A stretch of DNA of 64,000 bases from Agromyces sp. S2-1-8 (GTDB lineage Bacteria > Actinomycetota > Actinomycetes > Actinomycetales > Microbacteriaceae). Shown here piece after piece: positions 8,375 to 16,283 of this stretch. Numbering within the stretch: position 1 is the first letter of the stretch; each line of letters starts with the position of its first letter. The stretch covers positions 3,720,001-3,784,000 of the forward strand of contig NZ_JAJOLP010000001.1 of assembly GCF_021129215.1 (NCBI RefSeq), read 5' to 3'. A model generated the notes under the pieces. The model ran no database searches, was not told the DNA's origin, and was given only the letters and a program-made list of their open reading frames with translations. The position numbers were made by a program, and so were the translations under genes.

Positions 8375-9024
8375 TCGTGGAGGTCCTGCTCGGCATCTTC
8401 ATCGCGTTCCTGATTTTCGTCGCGGTCGCGATCACGACGGTCGCGCTCGTCGTGCGAGCCGTCTACCGGCGCATCCGCCGCAACAGGGCGGTCGCCGCCA
8501 CAGCGCTGCGCACCCGTGCCGGCTTCAGCCACGGCCCGCGCCGCAAGGTGCTCGCCCTGCGCGTGCGACTCGGCGACACCCTCGACAGCGGACAGGCCGC
8601 GATCGACCTCGCCGCGCAGAGCGGCGGCGGGCACGGCGAACTGCCGCGGCTCTTCCGCCGCATCAAGACCGAGGGCGAGGCGCTCGGCCTGCAGCTGCGA
8701 CTGCTCGAGAGCGAGACCGACCAGGCCGTGCTCGCCGCCGAGCTTCCGCTCGCCGCCGATCGTGTCGACCAGGTCGCGGGGCTCGTGCGCCGGCTGCGCT
8801 CGGCCGTCGCATCCGGTCTCTCCGGCTCCACCGACGACACGCTCAGCGCCCTGCACGCCGACATGGAACGCGAGGTCGCCGCCCTCGCCGTCGGCGTCGA
8901 CGAGCTGCAGCGGCTCAACCGTCGCGAAGAACGCGTCGCCCCGACCCGGCCACCGGGTCACCCCCAGAGCACGCCCGCACGCCGACCACGTCAGACGTTC
9001 GACCTGAAGGAGACCCGACCATGA
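8371..9024 (+). CDS. membrane-anchored hypothetical protein, partner of PspA
   Basis: 217 residues. One N-terminal membrane helix (about 2-27, LLGIFIAFLIFVAVAITTVALVV) is followed by a short basic stretch (RRIRRNR) and a long cytoplasmic, probably helical region (LGDTLDSGQAAIDLAA.. LRLLESETDQAVLAAEL) with a proline-rich tail. No named family recognised. Translationally coupled to pspA (ATGA, 9021-9024), it is a candidate membrane docking or signalling partner for the PspA coat, analogous in position to small membrane proteins in other psp operons. GTG codons at 8368 or 8377 are alternative starts. Confidence 0.65.
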   Translation: MIVEVLLGIFIAFLIFVAVAITTVALVVRAVYRRIRRNRAVAATALRTRAGFSHGPRRKVLALRVRLGDTLDSGQAAIDLAAQSGGGHGELPRLFRRIKTEGEALGLQLRLLESETDQAVLAAELPLAADRVDQVAGLVRRLRSAVASGLSGSTDDTLSALHADMEREVAALAVGVDELQRLNRREERVAPTRPPGHPQSTPARRPRQTFDLKETRP

Positions 9025-9794
9025 GCGACAACACCTCGCGCGTCCGCACCATCTTCCGCAGCAAGACCAAGAAGGCCCTCGACAAGATCGAGGACCCGCG
9101 TGAGACCCTCGACGACAGCTACGAGCAGCAGGTGAAGCTGCTGCAGCAGGTGCGTCAGGCGGTCGCCGACGTGGCGACGGCGAAGAAGCGCATCGACCTG
9201 CAGGGGCAGGAGATGGGCGCCCGCTTCCAGCGGCTCGGCGAGCAGGCCCGCGAGGCCATGGCACAGGGGCGCGAAGACCTCGCCCGGGCGGCCCTCGAGC
9301 GCCGTGCGCTGCTCGAGTCGCAGGTCTCGAAGCTGCAGGACCAGTACTCCGCGCTGCAGCAGCAGACCGCGCAGTTGCAGCAACGCGAGCGCCAGCTCTC
9401 CGAGCAGGTCGCCGCGTTCCGCGTCGAGAAGGAGACCATCAAGGCCACCTACACCGCCTCCGAGGCGCAGGTGAAGGCGAACGAGGCGGTCGCCGGCATC
9501 GGCGCGAGCATCAACGACGTCGGCGCCAGCCTCGACCGGGCGAAGGATCGGGTCGCGCAGATGCAGGCGCGCGCCGCCGCCACCGACGAGTTGCTCGCCA
9601 GCGGGGCGCTCAAAGACCTCACCGCCGCCCCCGACGCCGACATCGAGCGGCAGCTCGCGACGCTCTCGGCGAAGGCCGAGGTCGACCGTCAACTGCAGGC
9701 GATGAAGGATGGCTCGGGCGCAACCTCCTCGCAGCAGCATCGCGAAGGCCCCGACGGGTGGCTGGGCATCGGGCAGGGGTCGAGCACGAATTGA
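9021..9794 (+). CDS. pspA: PspA/IM30-family phage-shock (ESCRT-III-like) protein
   Basis: 257 residues, the usual PspA length. Almost entirely coiled-coil helix (about 20-215, e.g. LQQQTAQLQQRERQLSEQ and AQVKANEAVAGIG), with the characteristic start MSDNTSRVRTIFRSKTKKALDKIEDPRETLD. PspA/IM30 proteins form membrane-bound oligomers that maintain bilayer integrity under envelope stress. The family is clear; the C-terminus has an extra Gln/Gly-rich tail. It is last in a tightly tiled three-ORF operon (leader ORF, membrane protein, pspA). The kinase operon reads away from the same intergenic region. Confidence 0.92.
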   Translation: MSDNTSRVRTIFRSKTKKALDKIEDPRETLDDSYEQQVKLLQQVRQAVADVATAKKRIDLQGQEMGARFQRLGEQAREAMAQGREDLARAALERRALLESQVSKLQDQYSALQQQTAQLQQRERQLSEQVAAFRVEKETIKATYTASEAQVKANEAVAGIGASINDVGASLDRAKDRVAQMQARAAATDELLASGALKDLTAAPDADIERQLATLSAKAEVDRQLQAMKDGSGATSSQQHREGPDGWLGIGQGSSTN

Positions 9795-9854
9795 GGTAGC
9801 GAGGCGGCGCCTGCCGCTGCCATGATGCCGGTAGCCCGAACCGAGGGAGACCGG

Positions 9855-10322
9855 ATGTCCGAGACGCTCGACCGAACACCCGCCGGCGTCGCTTCGCCCC
9901 TGCCGGGCGCGACGATCATCGGCCGCATCCGGGGAATGCTCCTCTCGGCCCTGGGCGCCGCGCTCGGGTACTCGATCCTCGGAACGGCGAGCAAGGGCGG
10001 CTGCTTCGACGCGGTGAGCGAAGAGGCCGCCGCCGACTCGGCGTGCGTGAACCTCACCCTGCATCCGAGCCCCATCGTGTTCATCGCGATCGCGGTGGCG
10101 GTCATCGTCGCGATCACCCTCGTGCTGCGGCCTGGCCGCTCCGAGGCATCCGCCCTGCGCATCATCGACCGCGCGGTGGTCATCATCATCGCCGGCACGC
10201 TCGCCTGGGCGGCGCTGACGATGGTCTCGTTCTTCGCGATTCCGCTCGAGCCGCCGGGCCCGGGCGAGCCCTTCACGATCCCGTTCACGTTCGGCAACGT
10301 CGACATCGACATCACGCCCTAG
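9855..10322 (+). CDS. small membrane protein, paralogue of the gene at 40185
   Basis: 155 residues with three or four predicted membrane helices (about 25-45, 70-95, 105-130) and a Cys-containing extracytoplasmic loop (SKGGCFDAVSEEAAADSACVN). It shares layout with the protein at 40185-40670: RxRGxLLS at the start of the first helix, two Cys in the first loop, an R-rich cytoplasmic turn, and a C-terminal PF.FG tail (PFTFGNVDID here). No named family. The start at 9855 is chosen for the GAGGGAGA Shine-Dalgarno 6-13 bases upstream rather than the ATG at 9822. Confidence 0.65.
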   Translation: MSETLDRTPAGVASPLPGATIIGRIRGMLLSALGAALGYSILGTASKGGCFDAVSEEAAADSACVNLTLHPSPIVFIAIAVAVIVAITLVLRPGRSEASALRIIDRAVVIIIAGTLAWAALTMVSFFAIPLEPPGPGEPFTIPFTFGNVDIDITP

Positions 10323-10393
10323 CCGGCGCGATTCGACTGACGGAGCAAGCCGAGGGTCTCGACGCGCGGCGCGCACCGGCGCATCATTTCCCC

Positions 10394-11752
10394 ATGACGA
10401 CGCCGTCCCTCACTGCGCAGCTCAGGCTCGACCTCAGGCATCGCCTGCGCCCCATGCGGGGCTGCAACCCCGACGAACCGCATCGTGCCGTCACCCCGCT
10501 CGAGCTGCTCTACGACCTCACGTACGTCATCGCGTTCGCCGCCGCGGCCGACGAGCTCGCGCATGCGCTCTTCGTCGGCGAGGTCGGACCGGGCATCGGC
10601 GCGTACCTGTTCGCGGTATTCGGGGTGTCGTGGGCGTGGCTCAACTTCACCTGGTTCTCGTCGGCCTACGACAACGACGACGCGCTCGTGCGGGCCGCCG
10701 TCGTCGCGCAGATGGTCGGGGTCGTGATCTTCATCTTCGGGCTGCCCGTCAGCTTCGAGGATGCCGCGCACGGAGCCAGCCCGAACAACATGCTGCTCGT
10801 CGCCGGCTACATCGTCATGCGCGTCCCGCTGATCGCGCTCTGGCTGCGCGCCGCGCGCGAGGACCCGGCGCATCGGCGAACCTCCCTCGCGTACGCGGCC
10901 GTGATCGCGGTCGCGCAGGTCGGCTGGCTGCTCACGACGATCCCCGGCATCCCGACGGGCGCCACCATCGCCGCGATCGTCGTGCTCGCGACCGCCGAGC
11001 TCATCGCGCCGGTCGTGCTCGAGCGCCGCTTCGGTCGGGCGCCGTGGAACGCCGGTCACATCGCCGAGCGATTCGGACTGCTCACCCTCATCACGATCGG
11101 CGAGGTCATCGCCGGAACGGTCGCAGCCGTCGGCGCTCTCGTCGCTGAGCAGGGATGGTCGATCGCGGCGGTCGCGATCGTCGCCGCAGGGCTCGTGATC
11201 GCCGCCGGGCTCTGGTGGGCGTACTACCTCGTCCCGTCGCGCACGATCCTCGAGCGCTGGCCCGAACGCACCTGGGGCTGGCGGTACGTGCACCTGCCCC
11301 TCTTCGGCGCGATCGCGGCGGTCGGCGCGGGACTCCACGTCGCCGCGGTCGGCGTCGAGCACCAGGAGCTCAGCCTGCTGCAGATCACCCTCGCGCTCGC
11401 GGTGCCGGTCGCGTGCGTGGTCGTGCTCGTCTTCCTCATCTGGAGCGTGCTGATGCACTCCATGGACTTCACGCACGTGCCGCTCTTCATCGCGAACCTC
11501 GTGCCGCTCGTGGCCGCGGTCGTCATCGCCACGGTCGTCGACGCCGGGGCGCCGATCGACCTCGAACCCGGTGGCGACCTCACCGCCCTCGTCACGGTCA
11601 TCGGGCTCGTGTCGCTCTCGTGCGTGATCGAGGTCGTCGGGCACGAGCTCGTCGGGTACTCGCACACGCTGCAGGCCGCGAAGCGGCACCTGCTCGAGCC
11701 CGAGATCGCCGCCCGGCACGCCGAGGCCGACGCGGCCGAGGCATCCACCTGA
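10394..11752 (+). CDS. low-temperature-requirement protein A (LtrA) family membrane protein
   Basis: 452 residues, about ten to twelve membrane helices. Family hallmarks are the N-terminal TPLELLYDLTYVIAFAAAADELAH and, in the middle, ERFGLLTLITIGEVIAGT. LtrA was named from a Listeria mutant unable to grow in the cold; the biochemical role of the family is unresolved. The gene stands alone, 72 bp after the small membrane protein gene and convergent with the metallopeptidase gene. Confidence 0.85.
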   Translation: MTTPSLTAQLRLDLRHRLRPMRGCNPDEPHRAVTPLELLYDLTYVIAFAAAADELAHALFVGEVGPGIGAYLFAVFGVSWAWLNFTWFSSAYDNDDALVRAAVVAQMVGVVIFIFGLPVSFEDAAHGASPNNMLLVAGYIVMRVPLIALWLRAAREDPAHRRTSLAYAAVIAVAQVGWLLTTIPGIPTGATIAAIVVLATAELIAPVVLERRFGRAPWNAGHIAERFGLLTLITIGEVIAGTVAAVGALVAEQGWSIAAVAIVAAGLVIAAGLWWAYYLVPSRTILERWPERTWGWRYVHLPLFGAIAAVGAGLHVAAVGVEHQELSLLQITLALAVPVACVVVLVFLIWSVLMHSMDFTHVPLFIANLVPLVAAVVIATVVDAGAPIDLEPGGDLTALVTVIGLVSLSCVIEVVGHELVGYSHTLQAAKRHLLEPEIAARHAEADAAEAST

Positions 11753-11777
11753 ACCTCGCCCGCCCCGGCGAAGGGGG

Positions 11778-12128
11778 CTACGCCCAGCCGAGCTCCCCGA
11801 GGCGCGCGTCATCCAAGCCGAAGTAGTGGCCGATCTCGTGCACGAGCGTGATGCGCACCCGGGTGCGCAGTGCGTCGAGGTCGGGGCTGTAGGCCTGCAT
11901 GTTGTTCTTGAAGAGCGTGATGCGGTCGGGCAGCTCGCCGTAGCCGTAGACCCCGCGCGTCTTCAGCGGGCGCCCGCTGTACAGCCCGAAGAGCCGCGGC
12001 CGCTCCCCCGGCGGCTGGTTCGCGATGAGCACCGCGACGTTCTCGAGTCCGCGCACCATCTCGTCGGGCAGCGCGTCGTAGACCTCTGAGACCATCTGCT
12101 CGAAGTCGTCGTCCGAGATCTCGACCAT
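11778..12128 (-). CDS. metallopeptidase family protein (minimal MMP-like domain)
   Basis: 116 residues, normal for this actinobacterial family. It carries HEIGHYFGLD at residues 97-106, a complete HExxHxxGxxD zinc site (H97, E98 catalytic, H101, third ligand D106). No signal peptide, so it is cytosolic. Substrate unknown. It follows the cytochrome b gene on the same strand after 26 bp and may be read from the same ECF41-type promoter. Confidence 0.85.
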   Translation of the reverse strand: MVEISDDDFEQMVSEVYDALPDEMVRGLENVAVLIANQPPGERPRLFGLYSGRPLKTRGVYGYGELPDRITLFKNNMQAYSPDLDALRTRVRITLVHEIGHYFGLDDARLGELGWA

Positions 12129-12154
12129 GTACCGATTCTGAACCCCGAACGGGC

Positions 12155-13765
12155 TCACCCGACCGGAATGCGCAGATCCGAGGCATCCCGTTCGCTGTCG
12201 ACGGAATCGTGCGGCGGGTCGGCCGGTTCGAGGCGGCTGTCGAAGAAGACCCGCGCGAGGCGCGCACGGAGCCGCTCGAGCGGGCGTCCGCGCGGTGCGG
12301 TCGTGGCCGCCGCGATGGCGGCCGTGGCGGGCCGGTCGACGTCGAGCAGGCGCCGGCGCTCGTCGCGGTCGAGCTCCTCGTGCACCTCCACGTACTCGCC
12401 GCCCGGCAGGCGCACGATGCGCCCCGTCTCGAACCCGTGCAGCAGCATGTCGCGGTCGCGTCGCTGCAGGCCGAGGCACACTCGCCGCGTGAGCGCGAAC
12501 GCGACGGCCGGGCCCGCCAGCAGCAGGAGCTGGAACACGAGCACCACGCCCTCGATGCTGACGCTGAACGCGGCCGCGATGACGTCGGCGCTGGCCGCGC
12601 CCCAGAGCACGCCGTAGAACACGACGCCCGCCACCCCGACGCCCGTGCGCGTCGGGGTGTTGCGGGGGCGGTCGAGCAGGTGGTGCTCGCGGTGATCGCC
12701 GAGGATCCACTCCTCGATGAACGGGTACGCGGCGACGAGCAGGAGGTAGGCGGTGACGACCGCGAGCGGGGCGAGCACGGCGAGCGTCCAGGTGCGGTCG
12801 AACGCGACGAGCTCCCAGCCCGGCGGCACCAGGCGCAGCGCCCCGTCGAGGAAACCGGTGTACCAGTCGGGCTGGCTTCCGGCGCCGGCGTCGCCCGGTG
12901 AAGCGGGCCCGTACAGCCAGATGGGGTTGATCGTGACCGTCGCCGAGATCAGCATCAGCACCCCCATGACGATGAGGAGCAGGCCGCCCGCCCGAGCCGC
13001 GGCGGTCGGCAGCAGCGGCACGCCGGTGCGGCCCGGCCCCGCGAACCGCGGAGGGCGGTGCCGGAGGAGCAGCGCGGCGCGCACCGCGATGAGCACCGCC
13101 ATGAGCGGCACCACGGCGAGGTGCAGCGGGTACAGGTGCGCGATGATCTCGCCGGGGAAGGCACCGCCGAACAGCAGGTCCTTCAGCGGGGTGCCGACGA
13201 ACGGGATGCCGAGCACGATGCCCTCGACGATGCGCAGCCCCGTGCCCGACAGCATGTCGTCGGGCAGCGCGTACCCGCTCCAGCCGCCCGCGAGCGCCGC
13301 GACGAGCAGCAGGAACAGCAGCACCCACCCCGCGCGCCGCGGCCGCCGGAACGCGCCCGTGAAGAACGTCACGAGCAGCTGCGCGATGATCGCCGCCGGC
13401 AGCAGGAGGGCCGCCCAGTGGTGCGCCTGCCGCACGAGCAGGCCGACGGGCACCTCGAACGAGATGCGCATCGTCGACGCGTAGGCCTCCGAGACCTGCG
13501 CCCCGAGCAGCGTCGGGTAGGGCCCGTCGTAGGCGACCGTCGCGTTCGACGGCGTGTACCAGAACATGAGGATGACGCCCGTCACCGTGATGACCACGAG
13601 GCACGCCATCGCGACCACCCCGAACAGGTTCGTCCAGTGCACCGGCACGACACGACCCCGCAGCTCCGCGACGAACGCCGCACCACGCCGTCCCGCGGTC
13701 GTGCGGCCCAGCCGCTCTGCCGCCCGCTCGGTGAATCCCGTTCGACGCTCCTGCGTTGCCGACAC
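12155..13765 (-). CDS. QcrB-like cytochrome b homologue lacking heme bH ligands
   Basis: 536 residues, actinobacterial QcrB length, with about eight or nine membrane helices. It keeps H115-H116 (RQAHHWAA), H215 (YPLHLAVVP) and the Qo motif PDWY at 299-302, plus family blocks such as EWILGDHREHHLLDRPRN. By eye against canonical QcrB, the second His of helix B is Q129 and of helix D is R229, each 14 residues after its partner. The retained pair corresponds to the heme bL ligands and the lost pair to heme bH, so it probably binds one heme. No qcrA, qcrC or ctaE lies nearby, so this is not the respiratory copy. GTG start with AGGAG. An ECF41-type promoter lies 32-58 bp upstream. Confidence 0.85.
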   Translation of the reverse strand: MSATQERRTGFTERAAERLGRTTAGRRGAAFVAELRGRVVPVHWTNLFGVVAMACLVVITVTGVILMFWYTPSNATVAYDGPYPTLLGAQVSEAYASTMRISFEVPVGLLVRQAHHWAALLLPAAIIAQLLVTFFTGAFRRPRRAGWVLLFLLLVAALAGGWSGYALPDDMLSGTGLRIVEGIVLGIPFVGTPLKDLLFGGAFPGEIIAHLYPLHLAVVPLMAVLIAVRAALLLRHRPPRFAGPGRTGVPLLPTAAARAGGLLLIVMGVLMLISATVTINPIWLYGPASPGDAGAGSQPDWYTGFLDGALRLVPPGWELVAFDRTWTLAVLAPLAVVTAYLLLVAAYPFIEEWILGDHREHHLLDRPRNTPTRTGVGVAGVVFYGVLWGAASADVIAAAFSVSIEGVVLVFQLLLLAGPAVAFALTRRVCLGLQRRDRDMLLHGFETGRIVRLPGGEYVEVHEELDRDERRRLLDVDRPATAAIAAATTAPRGRPLERLRARLARVFFDSRLEPADPPHDSVDSERDASDLRIPVG

Positions 13766-13796
13766 GTCGGTCTCCTCTCAGGCCCTCTGCACATAC

Positions 13797-13823
13797 GACG
13801 CCGCAGCGGCCCGATTTGTGACA
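13797..13823 (-). promoter_or_regulatory. ECF41-type promoter of the cytochrome b gene
   Basis: On the minus strand: TGTCACA (13823-13817), a 16-bp spacer, CGTC (13800-13797), an exact match to the published ECF41 consensus. It lies between the SDR stop and the cytochrome b GTG. The extended -35, GCACCTGTCACA on the minus strand (part just upstream of the core), is nearly the same as at the promoter of the sigma/carboxymuconolactone decarboxylase operon. Confidence 0.75.
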
Positions 13824-13847
13824 GGTGCCCTCGAGGAGCGTGCCGGT

Positions 13848-14642
13848 TCAGTCGACGAGCGCCCCCGCCGACAGGTTCGCGATCGCGCCGGTCATCGAGC
13901 CGGCGCGATCGGAGGCGGCGAACGCGAGGTACTCCGCGACGTCGTCGAGCACCGGCAGCCGGCCCAGCACCGTCATGCCCGCCAGCCCGGTGAGCCATTC
14001 ATCGATGGGGATGCCTCCGGCCGCCGCGGTGCGGCCGAACATGTCGCCCGTGTACGAGGTCGCGAGCGCATCCGACATGGCGTGCGGGCGCACGCAGACG
14101 ACGCGGACCCCGTCGGGCCCGAGCTCGCCCGCGAGCGCGCGCGAGAACCCCTCGAGCCCGGCCGACTGGGCCGCGTTGCCGAGCAGCCCGCGACCGGTGA
14201 GCCGGGCGCCCGGCGTCGAGATCGTGAGGATGACGCCGCCGCCCTGCGCGATCATGTGCCGCGAGGCGGCCTTCGCGGTCACGAAGTTCGTCTGCAGGTA
14301 GCCGTCCACGGGGTGCAGGTAGTCGTCGAGCGAGGTCTCGGCGATCGGCAGGCCCTGCACGTGGTCGAAGCCGACCGCGTTGAGGGCGATGTCGATGCGA
14401 CCCGCGATCTCGGCCACCTCGTCGACGTGCCGGTCGACCTCGGCCTGGCTCATCGCGTCGACGACGGCGATCGAGACGTCTGCGCCAGCTGCACGGGCGG
14501 CGGATGCCGCGGCCTCGAGCCGTGGCAGCGACCGGCCCGTGAGGAAGAGGCGTGCGCCCTCGCGGGCGAACACCCGCGCTGCCGCTCCACCGATCGAACC
14601 GCCACCGCCGTGGATCACGGCCACCTTGTTCTCGAGCAGCAT
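13848..14642 (-). CDS. SDR-family protein lacking the YxxxK catalytic motif
   Basis: 264 residues, classical SDR length, with a Rossmann fold: the dinucleotide motif is HGGGGSIGG (residues 11-19) and the NAG-equivalent is LNAVG. The usual Tyr-x-x-x-Lys before the LEGF helix is missing: the segment reads GLLGNAAQSAGLEGF, with no Tyr or Lys where both should be; the upstream Ser (TIST) is kept. It may be catalytically altered or a binding protein. GGAGG precedes the ATG. The promoter region carries a pair of GCAA-N8-TTGC operators, the same as upstream of the SRPBCC-ArsR operon at 46 kb. Confidence 0.85.
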   Translation of the reverse strand: MLLENKVAVIHGGGGSIGGAAARVFAREGARLFLTGRSLPRLEAAASAARAAGADVSIAVVDAMSQAEVDRHVDEVAEIAGRIDIALNAVGFDHVQGLPIAETSLDDYLHPVDGYLQTNFVTAKAASRHMIAQGGGVILTISTPGARLTGRGLLGNAAQSAGLEGFSRALAGELGPDGVRVVCVRPHAMSDALATSYTGDMFGRTAAAGGIPIDEWLTGLAGMTVLGRLPVLDDVAEYLAFAASDRAGSMTGAIANLSAGALVD

Positions 14643-14661
14643 GTCACGACCTCCGAATCTC

Positions 14662-14701
14662 GTTCTGAATTGTGCAACTTGATAGTTGCACTATTCAGAA
14701 C
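14662..14701. promoter_or_regulatory. 40-bp palindromic operator (ArsR-type site A1)
   Basis: Nested inverted repeat: GTTCTGAAT, T, GTGCAACT, TGAT, AGTTGCAC, T, ATTCAGAAC. Only the two unpaired Ts and the central TGAT break symmetry. The core GTGCAA-N8-TTGCAC (14672-14691) matches site B1 at 46571-46589. It lies 30 bp before the SDR start codon and probably overlaps its promoter. Confidence 0.7.
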
Positions 14702-14703
14702 AG

Positions 14704-14725
14704 AGTGCAACCTTTCGATTGCACT
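14704..14725. promoter_or_regulatory. second operator upstream of the SDR gene (site A2)
   Basis: Perfect inverted repeat AGTGCAA-N8-TTGCACT, centred 33 bp from site A1. The same pair with the same 33-bp centre spacing stands upstream of the SRPBCC-ArsR operon. Confidence 0.7.
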
Positions 14726-14770
14726 TCGGAAGCGAATGCCCGAGACGAGGGGTCGCTCGTCGCGGACCGA

Positions 14771-15673
14771 TCAACCGAGCCCGGCGCGCTCCTCCGAGGC
14801 ATCCTGCTCGCCCTCGACCGGGCGGCCCGACAGGCCGACCGATCCCTTGCCGGCCCCCGTCGAGAGCGCCGCGGCCACCGCCACCGACTCGTCGACGTCG
14901 GGGTACTGCGGCCGCAGCCGCACGGGCTCGCGGCGGCGCTGCTCGCGCTTCGCCTTGCGCGAAGCGGCGAGGAGGTTGAGCGCCTCGACGAGGATCGCGA
15001 ACGCCATCGGCGCGTAGATGAGGGCCTTGTCGATGTGCACCCCGAAGCCCTCGGCGATCAGGAACACGCCGATCAGCAGCAGGAACGACAGGGCGAGCAT
15101 CTTCACCGTCGGGTGGCGGTTCACGAACGTGAAGATGAAGCGCGCCGCGAACAGCATGATGCCGAACGAGAGCACGACGACCGTGACGATGACGAGCAGG
15201 TTCTCGGTCATGCCCACGGCCGTGATCACCGAGTCGAGCGAGAAGACGATGTCGAGCGCCAGGATCTGCGCGAGCACCGAACCGAACGTGATGCGCCTCG
15301 GCGCGGCACCGTGCTCCTCCTCCGCGCCCTCGAGCTTGTGGTGGATCTCGGTGACCGCCTTGTAGACGAGGAAGAGGCCACCGGCGATCAGGATGAAGTC
15401 CTTCACCGAGAAGCCCATGCCCCACAGCTCGACGACGTCTTCCTTCAGCGTGATGATCCAGCCGGCGAAGAAGACGAGGATGACGCGGATCACCATCGCG
15501 AGCGTCAGGCCGAGGTTGCGCGCCTTGGCCTGCTGCTCCTTCGGGAGCTTCGACGCGAGGATCGAGATGAAGATGACGTTGTCGACGCCGAGCACGATCT
15601 CGAGCACGAACAGCGTGACGAAGACGGCGATGAGGTCGGGGGTGAGGGCGAAGGAGAAGTCCACGCCGCCCAT
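14771..15673 (-). CDS. TerC-family integral membrane protein
   Basis: 300 residues with seven or so membrane helices. Hallmarks: LEIVLGVDNVIFISILASKLP and the second half-repeat LALDIVFSLDSVITAVGM; acidic residues within helices of both repeats fit the TerC/Alx fold, now linked to Mn2+ export and metallation of secreted proteins; tellurite resistance is the historical name. The Lys/Arg-rich stretch near 240 and the acidic tail are cytosolic. No ter genes nearby. A manganese riboswitch (yybP-ykoY) often precedes such genes, but only 18 bp separates this start from the upstream Ddn-like gene, so there is no room for one. Confidence 0.9.
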   Translation of the reverse strand: MGGVDFSFALTPDLIAVFVTLFVLEIVLGVDNVIFISILASKLPKEQQAKARNLGLTLAMVIRVILVFFAGWIITLKEDVVELWGMGFSVKDFILIAGGLFLVYKAVTEIHHKLEGAEEEHGAAPRRITFGSVLAQILALDIVFSLDSVITAVGMTENLLVIVTVVVLSFGIMLFAARFIFTFVNRHPTVKMLALSFLLLIGVFLIAEGFGVHIDKALIYAPMAFAILVEALNLLAASRKAKREQRRREPVRLRPQYPDVDESVAVAAALSTGAGKGSVGLSGRPVEGEQDASEERAGLG

Positions 15674-15691
15674 CGTAGGGAGCCGTGCGCG

Positions 15692-16171
15692 TTATGCGGC
15701 GCCATCCGTGCGGGGCGTGCGGCGTGGCGTCAGCCGGATCACGGGGATCTCCCGATCGGTGACGCGCTCGTACCTCGCGAAGCCGTGCGCCGTCGACGTG
15801 ATCTGCGCCCACGCCGCCGCGCGCTCAGCACCGTGCAGCTGCTCGGCGGTGACGTCGATGCGCTTGCCCGCGAACTCGATGCGCACCCGGTCGGGATGCG
15901 CCGCGATGTTGTAGTACCACGACGGGTTCTTCGCGGCGCCGTTCGCCGACGCGACGATCAACCGCGCGCCGTCGCCCTCGGGAAACCAGCGCACGGGTGT
16001 CACGCGCTCCCGCCCGGTCTTGCGGCCGATCGTCACGAGCGCGAGCTTGTTGCCGCGCCGGTCGCCCTTGCGGCGGATGTGCTCGGCCATGCGCTGGTTG
16101 CCCCACCGCTCGAGCCGGGTGCCGGCCGGGCTGCGCGCGCCGCGGGTGCCGTTCGGGGTGTCGAAGGCCAT
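15692..16171 (-). CDS. Ddn-type F420-dependent nitroreductase/oxidoreductase family protein
   Basis: 159 residues, the size of the split beta-barrel deazaflavin-dependent (Ddn, FDOR-A-like) family. Recognisable blocks are LVTIGRKTGRERVTPVRW and the NPSWYYNIAAHPDRVRIEF phosphate- and F420-contact region. Enzymes of this family use reduced F420 to reduce quinones or other substrates. It lies just upstream of terC on the same strand. A second, more divergent member is at 17930-18379. Substrate unknown. Confidence 0.85.
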   Translation of the reverse strand: MAFDTPNGTRGARSPAGTRLERWGNQRMAEHIRRKGDRRGNKLALVTIGRKTGRERVTPVRWFPEGDGARLIVASANGAAKNPSWYYNIAAHPDRVRIEFAGKRIDVTAEQLHGAERAAAWAQITSTAHGFARYERVTDREIPVIRLTPRRTPRTDGAA

Positions 16172-16283
16172 GGGGATCGCCTCCCTCTGGTGGCGAGTGC
16201 TTCCCCTCAATCATCCCGCGGATCGGGCAGCGCAGGGGCCCCGAGACGCTCCTTCGTCGCTCCTCGACCACCGGGGTCGGCGG

